Assembly: GCA_000697475.1 (NCBI GenBank) | Contig: JNEU01001097.1 | Coordinates: forward strand, 124,001-188,000 | DNA from: Lichtheimia corymbifera B2541 | Taxonomy: Eukaryota; Mucoromycota; Mucoromycetes; Mucorales; Lichtheimiaceae | Length of the DNA stretch: 64,000 nt | Direction of reading: 5' to 3' | Part shown: positions 34,169 through 46,643 of the stretch, piece by piece | Numbering within the stretch: position 1 is the first letter of the stretch | Layout of the letters: each line of letters opens with the position of its first letter | Program-made: the position numbers and the translations under genes | Notes under the pieces: generated by a model | Told to the model about the DNA's origin: nothing | Seen by the model: only the letters and a program-made list of their open reading frames with translations | Database searches by the model: none

Positions 34169-37100
34169 TTGAGGTGCTACTGCTGGTGCTGCTGTTGCTT
34201 GATTGGTTTGTGCCTTAGGTTCTTGACCCCATCCACCTGATTGATCTGTAGGTGTTTCCCAACCAGTTGCATTGTTGTCAGCTGTTGCTCCCCATCCGTT
34301 ATTCTTTGTGGCAGCATCTTCATTGCCCCATCCGCTGGTTTGAATTGGTGCTGCTGTAGATGTTCCCCAGCCATCAACATTATCATTAGCAGTGGTGGCA
34401 GTAGATGGCGCACCCCATCTATCATTGTTGACTTGCTCTTTTTCCACACTTGCAGCTGCCGTTGTAGAAGGACCCCATCCATCAGCTGTAGCGGTAGATG
34501 TCGTATTTTCACCCCATCCGTCTTGAGTAGTATTGGATTGCTCAATGCCCAATGCACTTGTATCAGGTTTGGGTTGTTCCTTTGTTGTTGTGGATATCTC
34601 TGCTGGCAAATCATTCGACTTGATCGCCTTGTTGGATGGTACTGTTGTCCATTCATCCTCTTGGTTCTTGGTCTCAGCTGCTTTCAATCCAGGTGGTGCC
34701 TTCTTTTGCTCTGGTTCGCTCTTTGTAACCGCCTTCGTCTTTTTTGCATCCAATTGATTGCTGCTAGGTGATTGCACAGCTTTGTTGTCGTCTTGCTTAA
34801 CAGCTGTAGTGGGGGTAGTGGTGCTCGAAGGTATAGTCGTCCATTCATCATCCTTTGGTAGTTCAGTATCGACGCTGTTATCGGTAGAAGACTTGTTCAC
34901 GTTTGATTCACCAATCTTGCTTGCCCAAGATTCCCCAACTGGACCCCAACCACCAACATCAGAGGTAGATCCTTGTTGAGAAGATAAAGAAGGGAAGGCT
35001 TCTTCTTGTTTGACTATTGAAAACAAAACGATTAATAACCATTGAAAAGGCAAATTATAAGGGATAATCACCTTTCTTCTTCTTTTCTGCAGGCATAGTA
35101 GTAGCACCGTTACTGGTGGAAGATTGAGTACTCGATGTTGAGCGAACAGGCGTGGTTTGCCATCCATCATCTGACTTGGGGACAGTAGGTTTGGGAGGAG
35201 ATACAATAGGTTGCTTTGCTGGAGGAGGTGTTGGTTTCTTTGCTGGAGGAGAAGGTACTGCTGGCTTGGACTTGACAGAGGTGGTATCTTTCACCATTGC
35301 AGGTACGGCAGTAGCAGCAGTAGCAGCAGCAGCAGCAATCTTTGCAGCGGTGACTTTGGTATCAGGGACCTTTGGTGTAACTGGCTTGACTTCAGGAACC
35401 TATTTATACCATAAATGTTAATTACAACGTATCACTGCAGCTTTCTTTGGTCATTTACCTTTGGTTTGGCTTCAACCACCTTTGTCTTTTTGACTTGAGC
35501 AGGCTTAACTTCAACATTCTAATTATACGGATATAAGTATCATCATCATCATCTACATAAGCCATTCCCTATAATTACCTTTGCTTTAGGCTCAGCTGAT
35601 TTTGCGGATTTCACATCTTTGGCCTTTGTCTCCTTTGGTGATGCGATTGATTCAGTCTTTGCTGAAGTCGATTGTGATGGAGATTCCTCTGCTGATCCCT
35701 TTTTCTTTTTGCTCTTCTTCTTCTTGCTCGATGGCGATTCCTGTTGTTCATCCTCGACTTGGACACCAAGCGATTTGAGTAAAGTATTCTGACGCTGCAT
35801 GGCCAAATTCTCTCCTTGGATACGCATTCCTTCCTTTAAGAACAATCGACCAAGAATTCCAGCAAGCTCAGTGCGACCGGTTATCACACCTTCCTCAAAA
35901 TCCTCGAATAGATATTGCCGTTCCTCCACCATTTCCTCGTGAGACTGCAAAAACCTCTTGATCTCCCTCTCAATCGTCATGGCCTCCATCAATTCACCCT
36001 CTTGCATCAATGCCTCCATACAAAATAGACTGAACTTGCAAAAGAGAGACTCGGGAAATATCTTTTGAGTGAGCAAGTAGCGGAAAGTCTGGCGCAATGA
36101 ATAATATCCACTCTCGACCTTCTTGAGCTGTTTCTTGAATGCCTTATTGTTGACCTTGTCTAGTCGACCAGCGACATTGGGGCGAGATTCCTCTTTGTAT
36201 GTCTTCTTCAACGCTTCAATCTCCTGCAAATACTCGGCAATTCTTGTATCCACTTCTTGTCTCACGGTGTCGACAGCGGAGCGTACATCATCGATTGGGT
36301 GGAGTGTATCAAGCGATTTTGAAAGAGCAGTGCAGCTTTCCATGTAAGCGTCATTCTTGACTTCAAAAGAAGCCATACGTTCTGCCATTTGTTGAATTGC
36401 AGGCACCACCAAATCCCATAGCTTCTGGATAAGCGTACAAACAGCATCGAGACGCGTATGAACAAAGGATGTCTGAAACTCCTTGACCTTGGATTCGAGT
36501 AAATCAAAGAAACCAATGAAAGCCGCATCCACAGTCGCCATATCAGCACGCTTCTTTTTGAAATCTCCTTGACTGGACCAGTACTCCTGGAAAGATGGCA
36601 AAGACTGCTTTTGAGCAAAGTAGTCAATGTTCTTTTGACAATCCTTTCCCATCAACGTGTTCCTCTCCTTATCCAAAGCCTTGACTTGGGTAATAAAGCT
36701 CGTCAAATGGCGCCACGATTCATGCAATGCTTGTTCGACTTCGACCATCACAGCCTTGACTTCACGAGCCATCTTCTCGTTGAAAATGTTACGATCCACC
36801 TCCAAATCACTGGGTGACTTCCATTCAGGTCGCATATGTTCACAAGCAGGTTCTTTGTGTGAAAGTAAAATGTCGCCTGTCAAGTTCTTGAGTAGATGAA
36901 ACCCTTTGGATGGCAAAATGACATGCTGACGTTCGATTTCAAGTGGATCCAATAAACGTGCTGGTTCCTTTGGCTCACTCGTAGTCGATAATGATTCGTC
37001 GTATGCATCAAATTCAACAGGTTCAAAGAGGGCAGGCAATGCAACCAAGCTACTAGGCTGATCGATCCACTTTTCGCACATATCAACCACTTGAACTGTC

Positions 37101-37459
37101 AAATCACAAGGCAAATCGCCGTTCTTAGTGTCCAACTGCTTCTTAAAGTCATCAAACAGCTTGGTGGATCGCTCTTTTTGTCGTTGTTGTTTGCTGGAAG
37201 GTTGCTGGACTTCGGAAAACTTTGGCAGCTTGATGCTGAAACGGCCGGCGTGCAATACACAATCTCCACTCGCATTGGCCTTGGACTGTGATGGATCAGG
37301 TTGCGATTTGCCGGTCCATGCCAGGTGCTTTTTATAAATGAACTGAGCCCATTCACGGCAAAAGTAGCAACGCGTTTCTGGATCGCAAGGTCGAAAACGG
37401 GCGAGTTCTTTGGTCACAACATTGTGCTCAATCTTGAGAACGTCAATTGGCGCATCCAT
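32682..37459 (-). CDS. Large GW/WG-repeat protein with C-terminal CCHC zinc knuckles
   Basis: 1514 aa in five exons (transcript order): 37459-35579, 35518-35459, 35399-35072, 35013-32801 and 32744-32682. Residues 1-560 are ordered and helical, with an early Cys pair (DPETRCYFCREWAQFIYKK) and long coiled-coil stretches. A Lys-rich segment and a Pro/Ala-rich segment follow. From about residue 780 to 1290 there are roughly 17 GW or WG motifs plus further lone Trp residues in a Gly/Ser/Asn/Thr/Asp background (DGWGENT, GGWGPVG, SGWGNED, NNGWGATA, ATGWETPT), often 9-15 residues apart. A coiled coil (NLQQENMRLLQQLIAAQQEM) precedes the end, where CGNCGGSGHTSAEC and, through the last exon, CRYCGSTEHLSEAC form two zinc knuckles. 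The whole family is not recognised. The GW pattern suggests Argonaute binding and the knuckles suggest RNA binding; both are inference. Confidence 0.8.
34138..34168. repeat. (TAG)n microsatellite coding for poly-Thr
   Basis: About ten perfect trinucleotide units inside the GW-repeat gene. Read on the minus strand they give a Thr run (ACT codons), so length variation would not shift the frame. Confidence 0.85.
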
Positions 37460-37838
37460 GTCGTATACTGTCGTGTGTGAATCAAGTCGAAGCTGCGAGA
37501 TCAGGTGGTAGCCGTTCGCTTCAAGTTGAGTCAGGAAGACAAAGAAAAAGAAGGCAGTGTCAAGTGACAGCTCTTGAAACTGAAAATAGGTCAAAGAGCC
37601 GTGTCAATCTCCGTGCTCTGGATCATTTCTTGTGCGATATGGAGAGATGGAAGCTTCATAACCCCCCTTTATTCAATTCGAATTGTTATAATAGTTCTAT
37701 GCATATGAAAAAGAATAAAAAGATCCACACATTGATAAATTGCCATTGTTTTCATTGTTCTATTATGCTCTCGTTAAGTGTATATAGATCCTTCTAAATC
37801 TCCTCACATTGTCCTTTATTGCCTCGATATACAAAATA
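37460..37838. other. Intergenic region between the GW-protein gene and OST5
   Basis: 379 bases; both flanking genes are on the minus strand, so this holds the GW gene promoter and the OST5 3' end. Nothing else seen. Confidence 0.3.
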
Positions 37839-38223
37839 TTAAACGTAAACGCCCACAGATATGGATGTGAAAACTGCTCCAAATCCGAGAAAAAGGGAGG
37901 CTGCCAGTGAAGTTTGGAGCTGCTTGAAGAGAGAAGTGTTCTTGCTTTGGCTGTAAACCATGGAAATGCATAAAGAGCGACATGGATGAGTCAAAATGCA
38001 CGTATCCACACACACACAAAGGTCAGAGTACTTACACGACAAACATACCACCCATAAACAAGCCGGCCGAAAGGAATATGTAAGCGAGCAATGGGTATAG
38101 GCTTGTAGGGATAGGTGCACTTAAAGGCTTGCCAGCATTCCAGTCATCCTAAGTGTCGTCATTAGGAATACGATTGTTGCATTGTTGGTCTATTCTCAGC
38201 CATGGACTTACAAGAGCAGACAT
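37839..38223 (-). CDS. OST5: Oligosaccharyltransferase subunit OST5 (TMEM258 family)
   Basis: Small ER membrane subunit of the complex that transfers N-glycans, 78 aa, the family's usual size (TMEM258 is 79). Exons in transcript order are 38223-38212 (only 12 nt, coding M-S-A-L), 38148-38036 and 37950-37839. Two membrane helices are visible: YPLLAYIFLSAGLFMGGMFVV and the conserved SLAASLFLGFGAVFTSISVGVYV end, which closely follows the TMEM258 C-terminus (KELLISLVASLFMGFGV). The loop between them is SQSKNTSLFKQLQ. The junctions (CTT|GTAAGT, CGT|GTAAGT) are strong. Confidence 0.9.
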
Positions 38224-38491
38224 TGTGGATGGTGCGCGTGGTGACAATGGGGTGATGAGTAGAAAGGGTATTGCAAGAGCGTGGCACGGTCTTGGCCAGT
38301 CAAATCCAATAGCGGACCTACCAGCTCTCTTCAAGTGCGCATGGCAACACAAATTAGGTACATGGCTCAAGGTAAAAGTTTATACATTAGTTTGAATGAT
38401 GCTATGGTCTGGATAAATAGATATACACGATGCTAATATGCGTATTAAAGTACAAATGCCAAGTAGTGTTGTTGTGATGCAATGGACCTCC

Positions 38492-40405
38492 TCACGTGGT
38501 GCTGGTGGTGCGTACTTGTTCTCTTTGATCGGTGGATGATGTCGATGCTCCTGGAGGATCGCCACTACTATTATTACTACTACCAACTTGCTCTTCCTCT
38601 GACACACGATCCAACATATTTGTATCCGTTGGAGCCATCAAATCAAAATGTTCATTAAATCTACTCGCTTCACGAATTTGTCGTTGTCGTTCATAATCCA
38701 CATCATCATCGTTGTCGTGGAAACGGGTTGCACCAGAAGAAGGTGGTGGTGGCGGGGATTGGGATGATGATGGTACGTTGGTTGGTGATGGTTGTAGTGA
38801 TGATGATTGTCTACGTTGCTTTGTAAATGATGCTTGACGACCGACATTGGAAAGTGCTCTTTTAAGTTGGGTAGCCCATGCTGTGGCAACTTGATCTGGG
38901 GTCACTGTAAGATGACGATTCAGTGTTTGTGTAGTGTGGTCTTCGACCATTGGTGACTGAGGTGCATGATTGTGTGCTGCATCTGGTTGCTCACGACGCC
39001 GACGGCGATAGCAACACCAATAACAAACAAAAATGATCATCACGAGGGCCACAAACCCCAGCACAGTGCCAAGAATGATAGCCAATTTGCGATTTGACAC
39101 ACCTTGGTCATCATTAGCTGACGAGGTAGTCGGGGTGGTGCGATTAGGGTGCCACTGTATCTCACTCCACCAACGAGCATCCAAAAACGACAATGTCGAC
39201 GAATTCCAAAAACGGAAGCTGTCGTGGCTAAAGGGTATACCGCCATAAAGAACAATCAAATCATTGCTCACCTTCGTCACTGATCCACCCACCATAGGCC
39301 TAAATGGACCTAAACGAGATGGAGGGATCCAATGGATGGTGCCTGTTGCTTCACTGGTGGACATTTCTAATCGCCACAATCCATACGACTCCAATAAAGC
39401 GATGCGTGAAGGCGATAATGGTACATCATTGCTGCTACTATTGCTACTTGTTGAATAAGCAGGAACCACGAGTACTGAATCACTGTTATTGGTTGTAGCC
39501 ATAGACTCAGCCTTGATGGTATCGATTTGACTTATAAAGTCGACAACCTTGCCTGTCCACATGTACACATAAGGATCAAAGCAGTATACGGATACATTAT
39601 AATGCGTCGGTGATGATGCTGCTGTATCTTGCTGATTTGTGCTGTATGCTGGCACAATCGACAATAATAAGATCCACCTTTGTGTGCTCACCATCACTGC
39701 ATTGGTACCTGTAGGTGGCGTGTTACCGAGCACTATAGGAACCTCGTACCATATCCATTGCGATTGTATTCGTGCATCAAGTACAAAGGTTGATTGTGAT
39801 AAGGTCCAATTGGTCGTTGTTCTAGTGGTTGATTCTATTGTTGTTGTGTTGTCCGATACAAGACCACCGAAAACCACGAGCATGTCCTTCCACATGGCAC
39901 TAGCCATTTGACGTCGTGGTCTTGGTGGCGATTCAGTATACGAAGAATTGGTGATATCGCTATTGTTGCCGAATGAATCCAATGCCAGGGGTGATCCAGT
40001 TATTCTCGTAAGATTGGTAGGTTGCAGCGTATCCAAATCGAGAATGGCACAAGGTTTTTGAGGCGGCAACATAATCACCTGACCATAACTTGTGACAGCA
40101 CAGCCGCCACCATCCATGATATCGTGCCATAGCGATGCCTTATCTGCGTATATCGGCCTATATATCGGTGGCTGGGATGTAATGGATGATGAGAATTGCA
40201 ATGCGACCGTTCCATTATTGAGATGGCCACCAAAGATGTAGAGCGTATTGTTAAAAGTGAGGGCACAATGATCGAAGCGTGGTAAGCCGAATAATGATGA
40301 AGCGTTCATTGTTGCACCAGGGATGACTTGGTGCTGAGCCATAGTAGTTGAAACAAATAGTGCAAGTATTAGAATGAATCGTGAGCCAAGAAACAATCGC
40401 TGCAT
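38492..40405 (-). CDS. Kelch-repeat single-pass membrane protein
   Basis: A single-exon gene of 637 aa. The start at 40405 gives a signal peptide (MQRLFLGSRFILILALFVS, cleavage near A-Q); longer in-frame starts would bury it. The ectodomain has kelch-type blades with the Gly-Gly signature (TLYIFGGHL, MLVVFGGLV, LIVLYGGIP) and many N-x-S/T glycosylation sites. One membrane helix (LAIILGTVLGFVALVMIIFV) is followed by CYWCCYRRRRR and a Ser/Pro-rich cytoplasmic tail. This receptor-like layout is common among zygomycete kelch proteins; the ligand is unknown. The CYWCC juxtamembrane Cys residues could be palmitoylated (inference). Confidence 0.8.
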   Translation of the reverse strand: MQRLFLGSRFILILALFVSTTMAQHQVIPGATMNASSLFGLPRFDHCALTFNNTLYIFGGHLNNGTVALQFSSSITSQPPIYRPIYADKASLWHDIMDGGGCAVTSYGQVIMLPPQKPCAILDLDTLQPTNLTRITGSPLALDSFGNNSDITNSSYTESPPRPRRQMASAMWKDMLVVFGGLVSDNTTTIESTTRTTTNWTLSQSTFVLDARIQSQWIWYEVPIVLGNTPPTGTNAVMVSTQRWILLLSIVPAYSTNQQDTAASSPTHYNVSVYCFDPYVYMWTGKVVDFISQIDTIKAESMATTNNSDSVLVVPAYSTSSNSSSNDVPLSPSRIALLESYGLWRLEMSTSEATGTIHWIPPSRLGPFRPMVGGSVTKVSNDLIVLYGGIPFSHDSFRFWNSSTLSFLDARWWSEIQWHPNRTTPTTSSANDDQGVSNRKLAIILGTVLGFVALVMIIFVCYWCCYRRRRREQPDAAHNHAPQSPMVEDHTTQTLNRHLTVTPDQVATAWATQLKRALSNVGRQASFTKQRRQSSSLQPSPTNVPSSSQSPPPPPSSGATRFHDNDDDVDYERQRQIREASRFNEHFDLMAPTDTNMLDRVSEEEQVGSSNNSSGDPPGASTSSTDQREQVRTTSTT

Positions 40406-42103
40406 AATAATCGTGTTGCATAAACTATTAAAAGAGTCATGTTGCCCGAAGAAGGGCCGAGCTGTGAGCATTGGGTACATGGAAACTGAAAGTTGGCAAA
40501 CACCATCCACCACCAGCAACACGGCAATCACGCACAAAAAGAAAACGCGAGAAAAGAAAAGGAGCAAAACGTGCACGCGCGAAGCAAGAGATTAAAAAAA
40601 GCGGCAAACGCACAATATGAAAGGTTACTGGGTGGTGGACCAGAAAAGAAAAAAAAAAAGAGGAAATGGGGCAAAGCGTTCTTTTTTTTCCTTGTTCGCA
40701 GCTGTGTGTGAGACGTAGTGTGTGCTTTGGTGTATGTCTATCTGGAAATAGATGTGTGGGCTTGGATCACCTTTTCCTTTTATACAAAGTCAAAGTCTTC
40801 TTTTTTTAACCTGCCTTTATGTAAACACAAAGCACATCGCGTGCATCTGATGCACAGGACGGCGATATATCATGCAGCAATACCCAGAATCCGAGTGGCG
40901 TATGCACAGCATCCATCTTCATTGCCTCGTCGATTCATCCCTATTCACTCAAAAGAAGGCGTTTTGATTGTTCTACTACTACGAGACGCTTTGTTACATA
41001 ATACGGCAAAAGACCGTGATGGGCGCTGCTTAGCTCAATCATAATACCCATTAAAGTTTTGTGTTCAAGCCGTTGTTGTTTTCGCTATAAGCCCTTTTGC
41101 CTGCTGTGTTTATTCTTTGCCAATACTCATATCATATTGTATGCGCACTGAGATATCCTCGTTTTGGCATAACACTATCCAAGCCGCATGATGATCTGAA
41201 GTTTCTCCGCTTCGGCGATAGGGCGTTGTTGACAAAAGTACCCAAGGGCATATATATAATCCTTACAATTCGAAGTAAAGGGGTGGTGTCAAGTATGCAC
41301 AGCTATAATTGCAATGGCTGCATCTTACATGATAATGGCAGCGCCTGTTCTTCTAATGGCACAAGGTGTGTTTGTCTGACCAAAGCTCACCCCCCCACAC
41401 ACACACATCCATCGCTCCCCCTAATCTTCATTCATCTACGCATCTTTTCTCTTGCCTGCAGAGGCTGCATCCGCGGATGTGCAAGGCACTTTCTAATGTG
41501 CTACATATACACACACACATTTTGTTTTTGTTGGTTGCTCGAACCGATGACTATTTAAATGTGGCTGATTGTTGAGCCATGTCATCTTTGATAGTAGTGA
41601 TCAGCAGAGTCGATCTTTATACCAATTTGGGATGTCTTTATAGATATAGCATTATTCAATTATATATACGCTGCTGTCAACATTAAGAGTGAGCGACAAC
41701 ACTGATTTTTGCGGGATATGACAAATCTAGGCAATGATGGAGATTTGATTTTCCAACGCTAGGCCATGTTTGACCACTCCACTTTTTCCGATCCGAGAAC
41801 TGAATCACAAGTTTCACTGCAGCAACCGCAATCAAGACGCCATTTCCATTTTTCAGTTGTCAAGAGGCTCGATCTCCATGTACTCATTGCGGCATAGAGG
41901 GTGAAATGAGTCATTTTATTTTGTGGGGTCAAAAACCAAGCACACGGTAATGCAACAACGTTTCAACTTAGTTGGCGATCGTATCCAATGACAATAGACC
42001 ATCTTTGATAGTTACATAAAAGGAAGGTTCATCTCCGATCTTTGATCATTATTTCAGAGCTGTCTTGCTCATCGCTTTCTCTTTCCCTTCTATCTATCTC
42101 ATC
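40406..42103. promoter_or_regulatory. Divergent intergenic region, kelch gene and LYS9
   Basis: 1.7 kb. Plus-strand frames of 108 and 153 aa (40718-41044, 41097-41558) have no recognised motif. A short possible spliced frame near 41309-41490 reads as a hydrophobic peptide but is unsupported. A perfect Gcn4-type site lies at 41906-41914 on the LYS9 side. Confidence 0.35.
41906..41914. promoter_or_regulatory. Gcn4-type site ATGAGTCAT upstream of LYS9
   Basis: A perfect match to the general amino-acid-control element (ATGASTCAT), 190 bases before the LYS9 start. Fungal lysine genes are classic targets of Gcn4/Cpc1 (established knowledge); function here is inferred. Confidence 0.6.
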
Positions 42104-43837
42104 ATGTCTGAAAAGTACGTATAGGATTAAAGTCGTTTATAGACATCATATAGCTGATAACATCTTATAGGAAGATTCTCTTGCTTGGATCTGGCTTCGT
42201 TGCCGAGCCTTTCGTCAAATATGTTACGCGTCGCCCAGAGAACAAGGTGACCATCGGTAAGTTTCAACAAGACAGCTCGACGCGTATACCCTTTTTTCTC
42301 ACGAACCTATCTTTACGTCATTATAGCCAGCCGTACTGAAGCCAACGCTCAAGCACTTGCTGCCAAGTACCCTGCTGCCACTGGTGTCAGCTGCGACATC
42401 AACAACGACCAAGCTATTGAGGATCTCGTTGCCCAGCATGATATCGTCATCAGGTAATACAACACGAAGGAATGATGTGTCTATGGATATAGAGCTAATA
42501 TACATCATGATTAGCTTGATCCCTTACATTTATCACGCCAAGGTTATCAAGGCTGCTTGCAAGCACAAGAAGAATGTTGTCACCACTTCTTATGTCTCAC
42601 CTGCCATGATGGAATATGATCAAGCGTAAGTGATGCATGCTACATGGTTGAGAAATGAAGCACGCATATAATCTAACTCGATCCATTACAGTGCCAAGGA
42701 TGCTGGTATCACTGTCATGAACGAGATTGGTCTCGATCCTGGTATTGATCACTTGTATGCTGTCAAGACCATCAATGAGGTTCACAATGAAGGTGGCAAG
42801 GTAATAATGGATGCTTTATTGTATGCGGATGACAATGACCACTGAACGGGGGATCTTTCAATATAGATCAAGGAATTCATTTCTTTCTGTGGTGGTTTGC
42901 CAGCTCCCGAAAACTCCAACAACCCCTTCGGCTACAAATTCTCTTGGTCTGCTCGTGGTGTGCTTCTCGCTTTGAAGAACACTGCCAAGTACTTGGAACA
43001 CGGCAAGGTAACATACATATCCTTGGGATGGCGTGTATCACAATGAGAGACTTAAGGTTTTGAGTTTAGGTCGTTGAAGTTTCTGGCGTTGAGCTTATGG
43101 ACTCTGCTCGTGTCCTCAACACTGGTTATCCTGGTTTTGCCTTTGTCGGTTATGGTAACCGTGATTCTACTCCCTATGACAAGCGTTACAACATTCCTGA
43201 GGCTGAGACTATCCTTCGTGGTACCATGCGTTACGATGGTTTCTGTCAACTTGCCAAGGCTCTCTTCATCCTTGGTTTCTTGAGTGAGGAGGAACAACCC
43301 CATCTTTTGGCATCTGCTCCCGAGATCGCCTGGAATGAAGTTGTTGCTAAGGTTGTGGGTGTCTCGGATGTATCTGAGGAGGCTATCAAGGCTGCTATCA
43401 TTCAAAAGACCAGCCTTGCCAACAACCCTCGCAAGGATCAAATTATCGATGGTATGCGCTGGCTTGGTTTCTTCTCCAACACCAAGGTCACTCGCCGTGG
43501 TAACTTGCTCGATACATTCTGTGCTACTCTTGAGGAAAAGATGCAATATGAGGAGAATGAACGCGACTTGGTCTTCTTGCAACACCGTTTCGAGATTGAA
43601 CTCAAGGATGGCAGCCGTCAAACCCGTACTTCCACTCTTGTCGACTTTGGTGTCCCTGGTGGTTTCTCTGCTATGGCCAAGACCGTGGGTGTTCCCTGTG
43701 GTATCGCAACTCAACTTATCTTGGATGGCAAGCTCACTGCCAAGGGTGTTGTTGCTCCCATGACCACTGACATTACTGAGCCTATCATTGAGCTCCTCGA
43801 GAAGGAAGGCATTGGTATGGTGGAAAGAATCCTGTAA
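42104..43837 (+). CDS. LYS9: LYS9: saccharopine dehydrogenase (NADP+, L-glutamate-forming)
   Basis: Penultimate enzyme of fungal alpha-aminoadipate lysine synthesis; joins aminoadipate semialdehyde and glutamate to saccharopine. 450 aa (yeast 446). Seven exons: 42104-42114 (11 nt), 42171-42256, 42327-42453, 42515-42625, 42692-42800, 42867-43007 and 43070-43837. The Rossmann motif KILLLGSGFVAEPFVKY is built across the first junction. Next come SLIPYIYHAKVIKAAC and VTTSYVSPAMMEYDQA. The conserved NEIGLDPGIDHLYA and FCGGLPAPENSNNPFGYKFSWS follow. The last exon carries the dimerisation region and DGMRWLGFFS. A Gcn4-type site lies upstream. Confidence 0.97.
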
Positions 43838-43991
43838 ATAGTCAACTTGTTTAAAGTTAAAAGGAAAAAGCTATCTCCACAGTGTGCTTTGTATACAACA
43901 ACAGATTTGATTTGATATGATATGATTCGCTGCCTAAATGTTTATTCTGCAATCTCCCCGCATTGATCCGCTGGTTGCCATGCGACGAGCT

Positions 43992-43999
43992 TATATAAA
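43992..43999 (+). promoter_or_regulatory. TATA box of the isocitrate dehydrogenase gene
   Basis: TATATAAA 55 bases before the ATG at 44054, in a 216-base spacer after LYS9. Its closeness to the ATG implies a very short leader. Confidence 0.5.
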
Positions 44000-44053
44000 C
44001 CCGCTCAACACATTTTCCCGCTCCTTTATCTTCTCGCTTTTCTTCATTACATC

Positions 44054-45488
<1,435 letters not shown>

Positions 45489-46157
45489 AATCATCCATGA
45501 CCATTCTCCCTCCTGTACAAATGATTATCTTCTCCCAGCTTTAAGAAAAAGCAATACTATCATGCAATGTATCTTCCGCTATATATCGATAAAATGTCTA
45601 TCTTTCCAGATTTAAAGCTTCAAAAAGGGACATGTGTTATAATATTATTGACAAGGTCTAATCAGTAGAAAGGGAGGTGTGGTATACATTCGCTAAAGTA
45701 ACCCTTTAATCCAATATCATTCAACAAGAGATAAGATGCAAGCTTGAGAGGTACAGTTGCTCCAATAGGGAAGATACATCAATTCGGAAAGGAAGTTTCT
45801 ATCCTTCGGGTTTGCATTATATAAAGATGAATGGATGAACTTAAGCTGGCACTTGATGCGTGGAGGCGACTTGACACAAAGCATGGAGTTGGATGATAAT
45901 GGCTGTACGTGACTGAAAAGTTGCACAAAGGATGATGATTGCAGCTGCCATGTAATTGCTTCGAGTATGATTATAGGATACACCAGTCGAATGACAGCAC
46001 CAGGCACAACGGTCAAGTTGACAATGAATAGACTCTTTTTCCACGTGTTGTACATATCCGGGTCCTTCCATCCCATCCACCAAAGCAATATCCACATCCA
46101 TATTTGTATGAATTCGTATGTACTGAAGCACGTTGCTGCACGTAAATAAAGCTGGTT
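45489..46157. other. Intergenic region with hydrophobic minus-strand frame
   Basis: A minus-strand open frame (46097-45717, open a little further upstream) begins with a Trp-rich hydrophobic stretch (IWMWILLWWMGWKD) and a second hydrophobic segment (VIRLVYPIIILEAITW). It could be exons of a membrane protein, but no start, splice partner or family was found. Confidence 0.3.
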
Positions 46158-46643
46158 CTATACAATGGCTATCTGCTGTTCACGTAGAAAATGCTGTAAT
46201 GCAAGTTGCTGCAAATAAAGAATATGGATTGAGGCGATGCTGTGAAGACCTCGCTAATGACAACTGCTGTTACGATTGGTCGTGGTAGAGGAGTGTACAA
46301 GAGAACGTGCAGTGTCAAGGAATGCAGGCGTTGTAGTGTGGTGCACACGCCTTGACGTTGCCATTCAGTCAAAGACAATCGGATCAAGACAGTTGTAGGA
46401 TTGACATGGTGGGTTGAAGCAGGACAATCGTTCGCAGGTTGTAATTGTACTTGAATGGGGCAACAGTTGAGAATGGGTGGAGGAAGAGACAAGAAGCGGG
46501 GTGTGGAAGAGGTGGAAATTAAATAGGTCAGGCACTGTCATGCAAATCCATGCACACCGTAAATTGATCCATGATATCGAGATTGCTCACCTTGACCTCA
46601 AACTTGCACACAAGATGCTCTTGGATACGCTGATCAACTCTGT
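46158..46643 (-). CDS. 3' exons of an unrecognised minus-strand gene (partial model)
   Basis: Three exons fit together in frame (transcript order): 46643-46591, 46534-46349 and 46253-46158, with GTGAGC and GTGTGC donors and introns of 56 and 95 nt. The peptide contains VDQRIQEHLVCKFEVK, then PPPILNCCPIQVQLQPAND, TTVLIRLSLTEWQRQG and a helical C-terminus (LHSIASIHILYLQQLALQHF). No family recognised. The 5' exons are not found; upstream DNA instead holds degenerate copies of the first of these exons. Each splice choice is plausible but unproven. Confidence 0.4.

Noticed and set aside
32819..34979. Several plus-strand frames of 70-176 aa with Cys/Trp-rich repeats
   Set aside because: Antisense shadows of the GW-repeat coding sequence.
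41097..41558. 153-aa plus-strand frame upstream of LYS9
   Set aside because: His/Thr/Cys-rich composition from a CA-repeat tract, no motif, and it lies in a promoter region.
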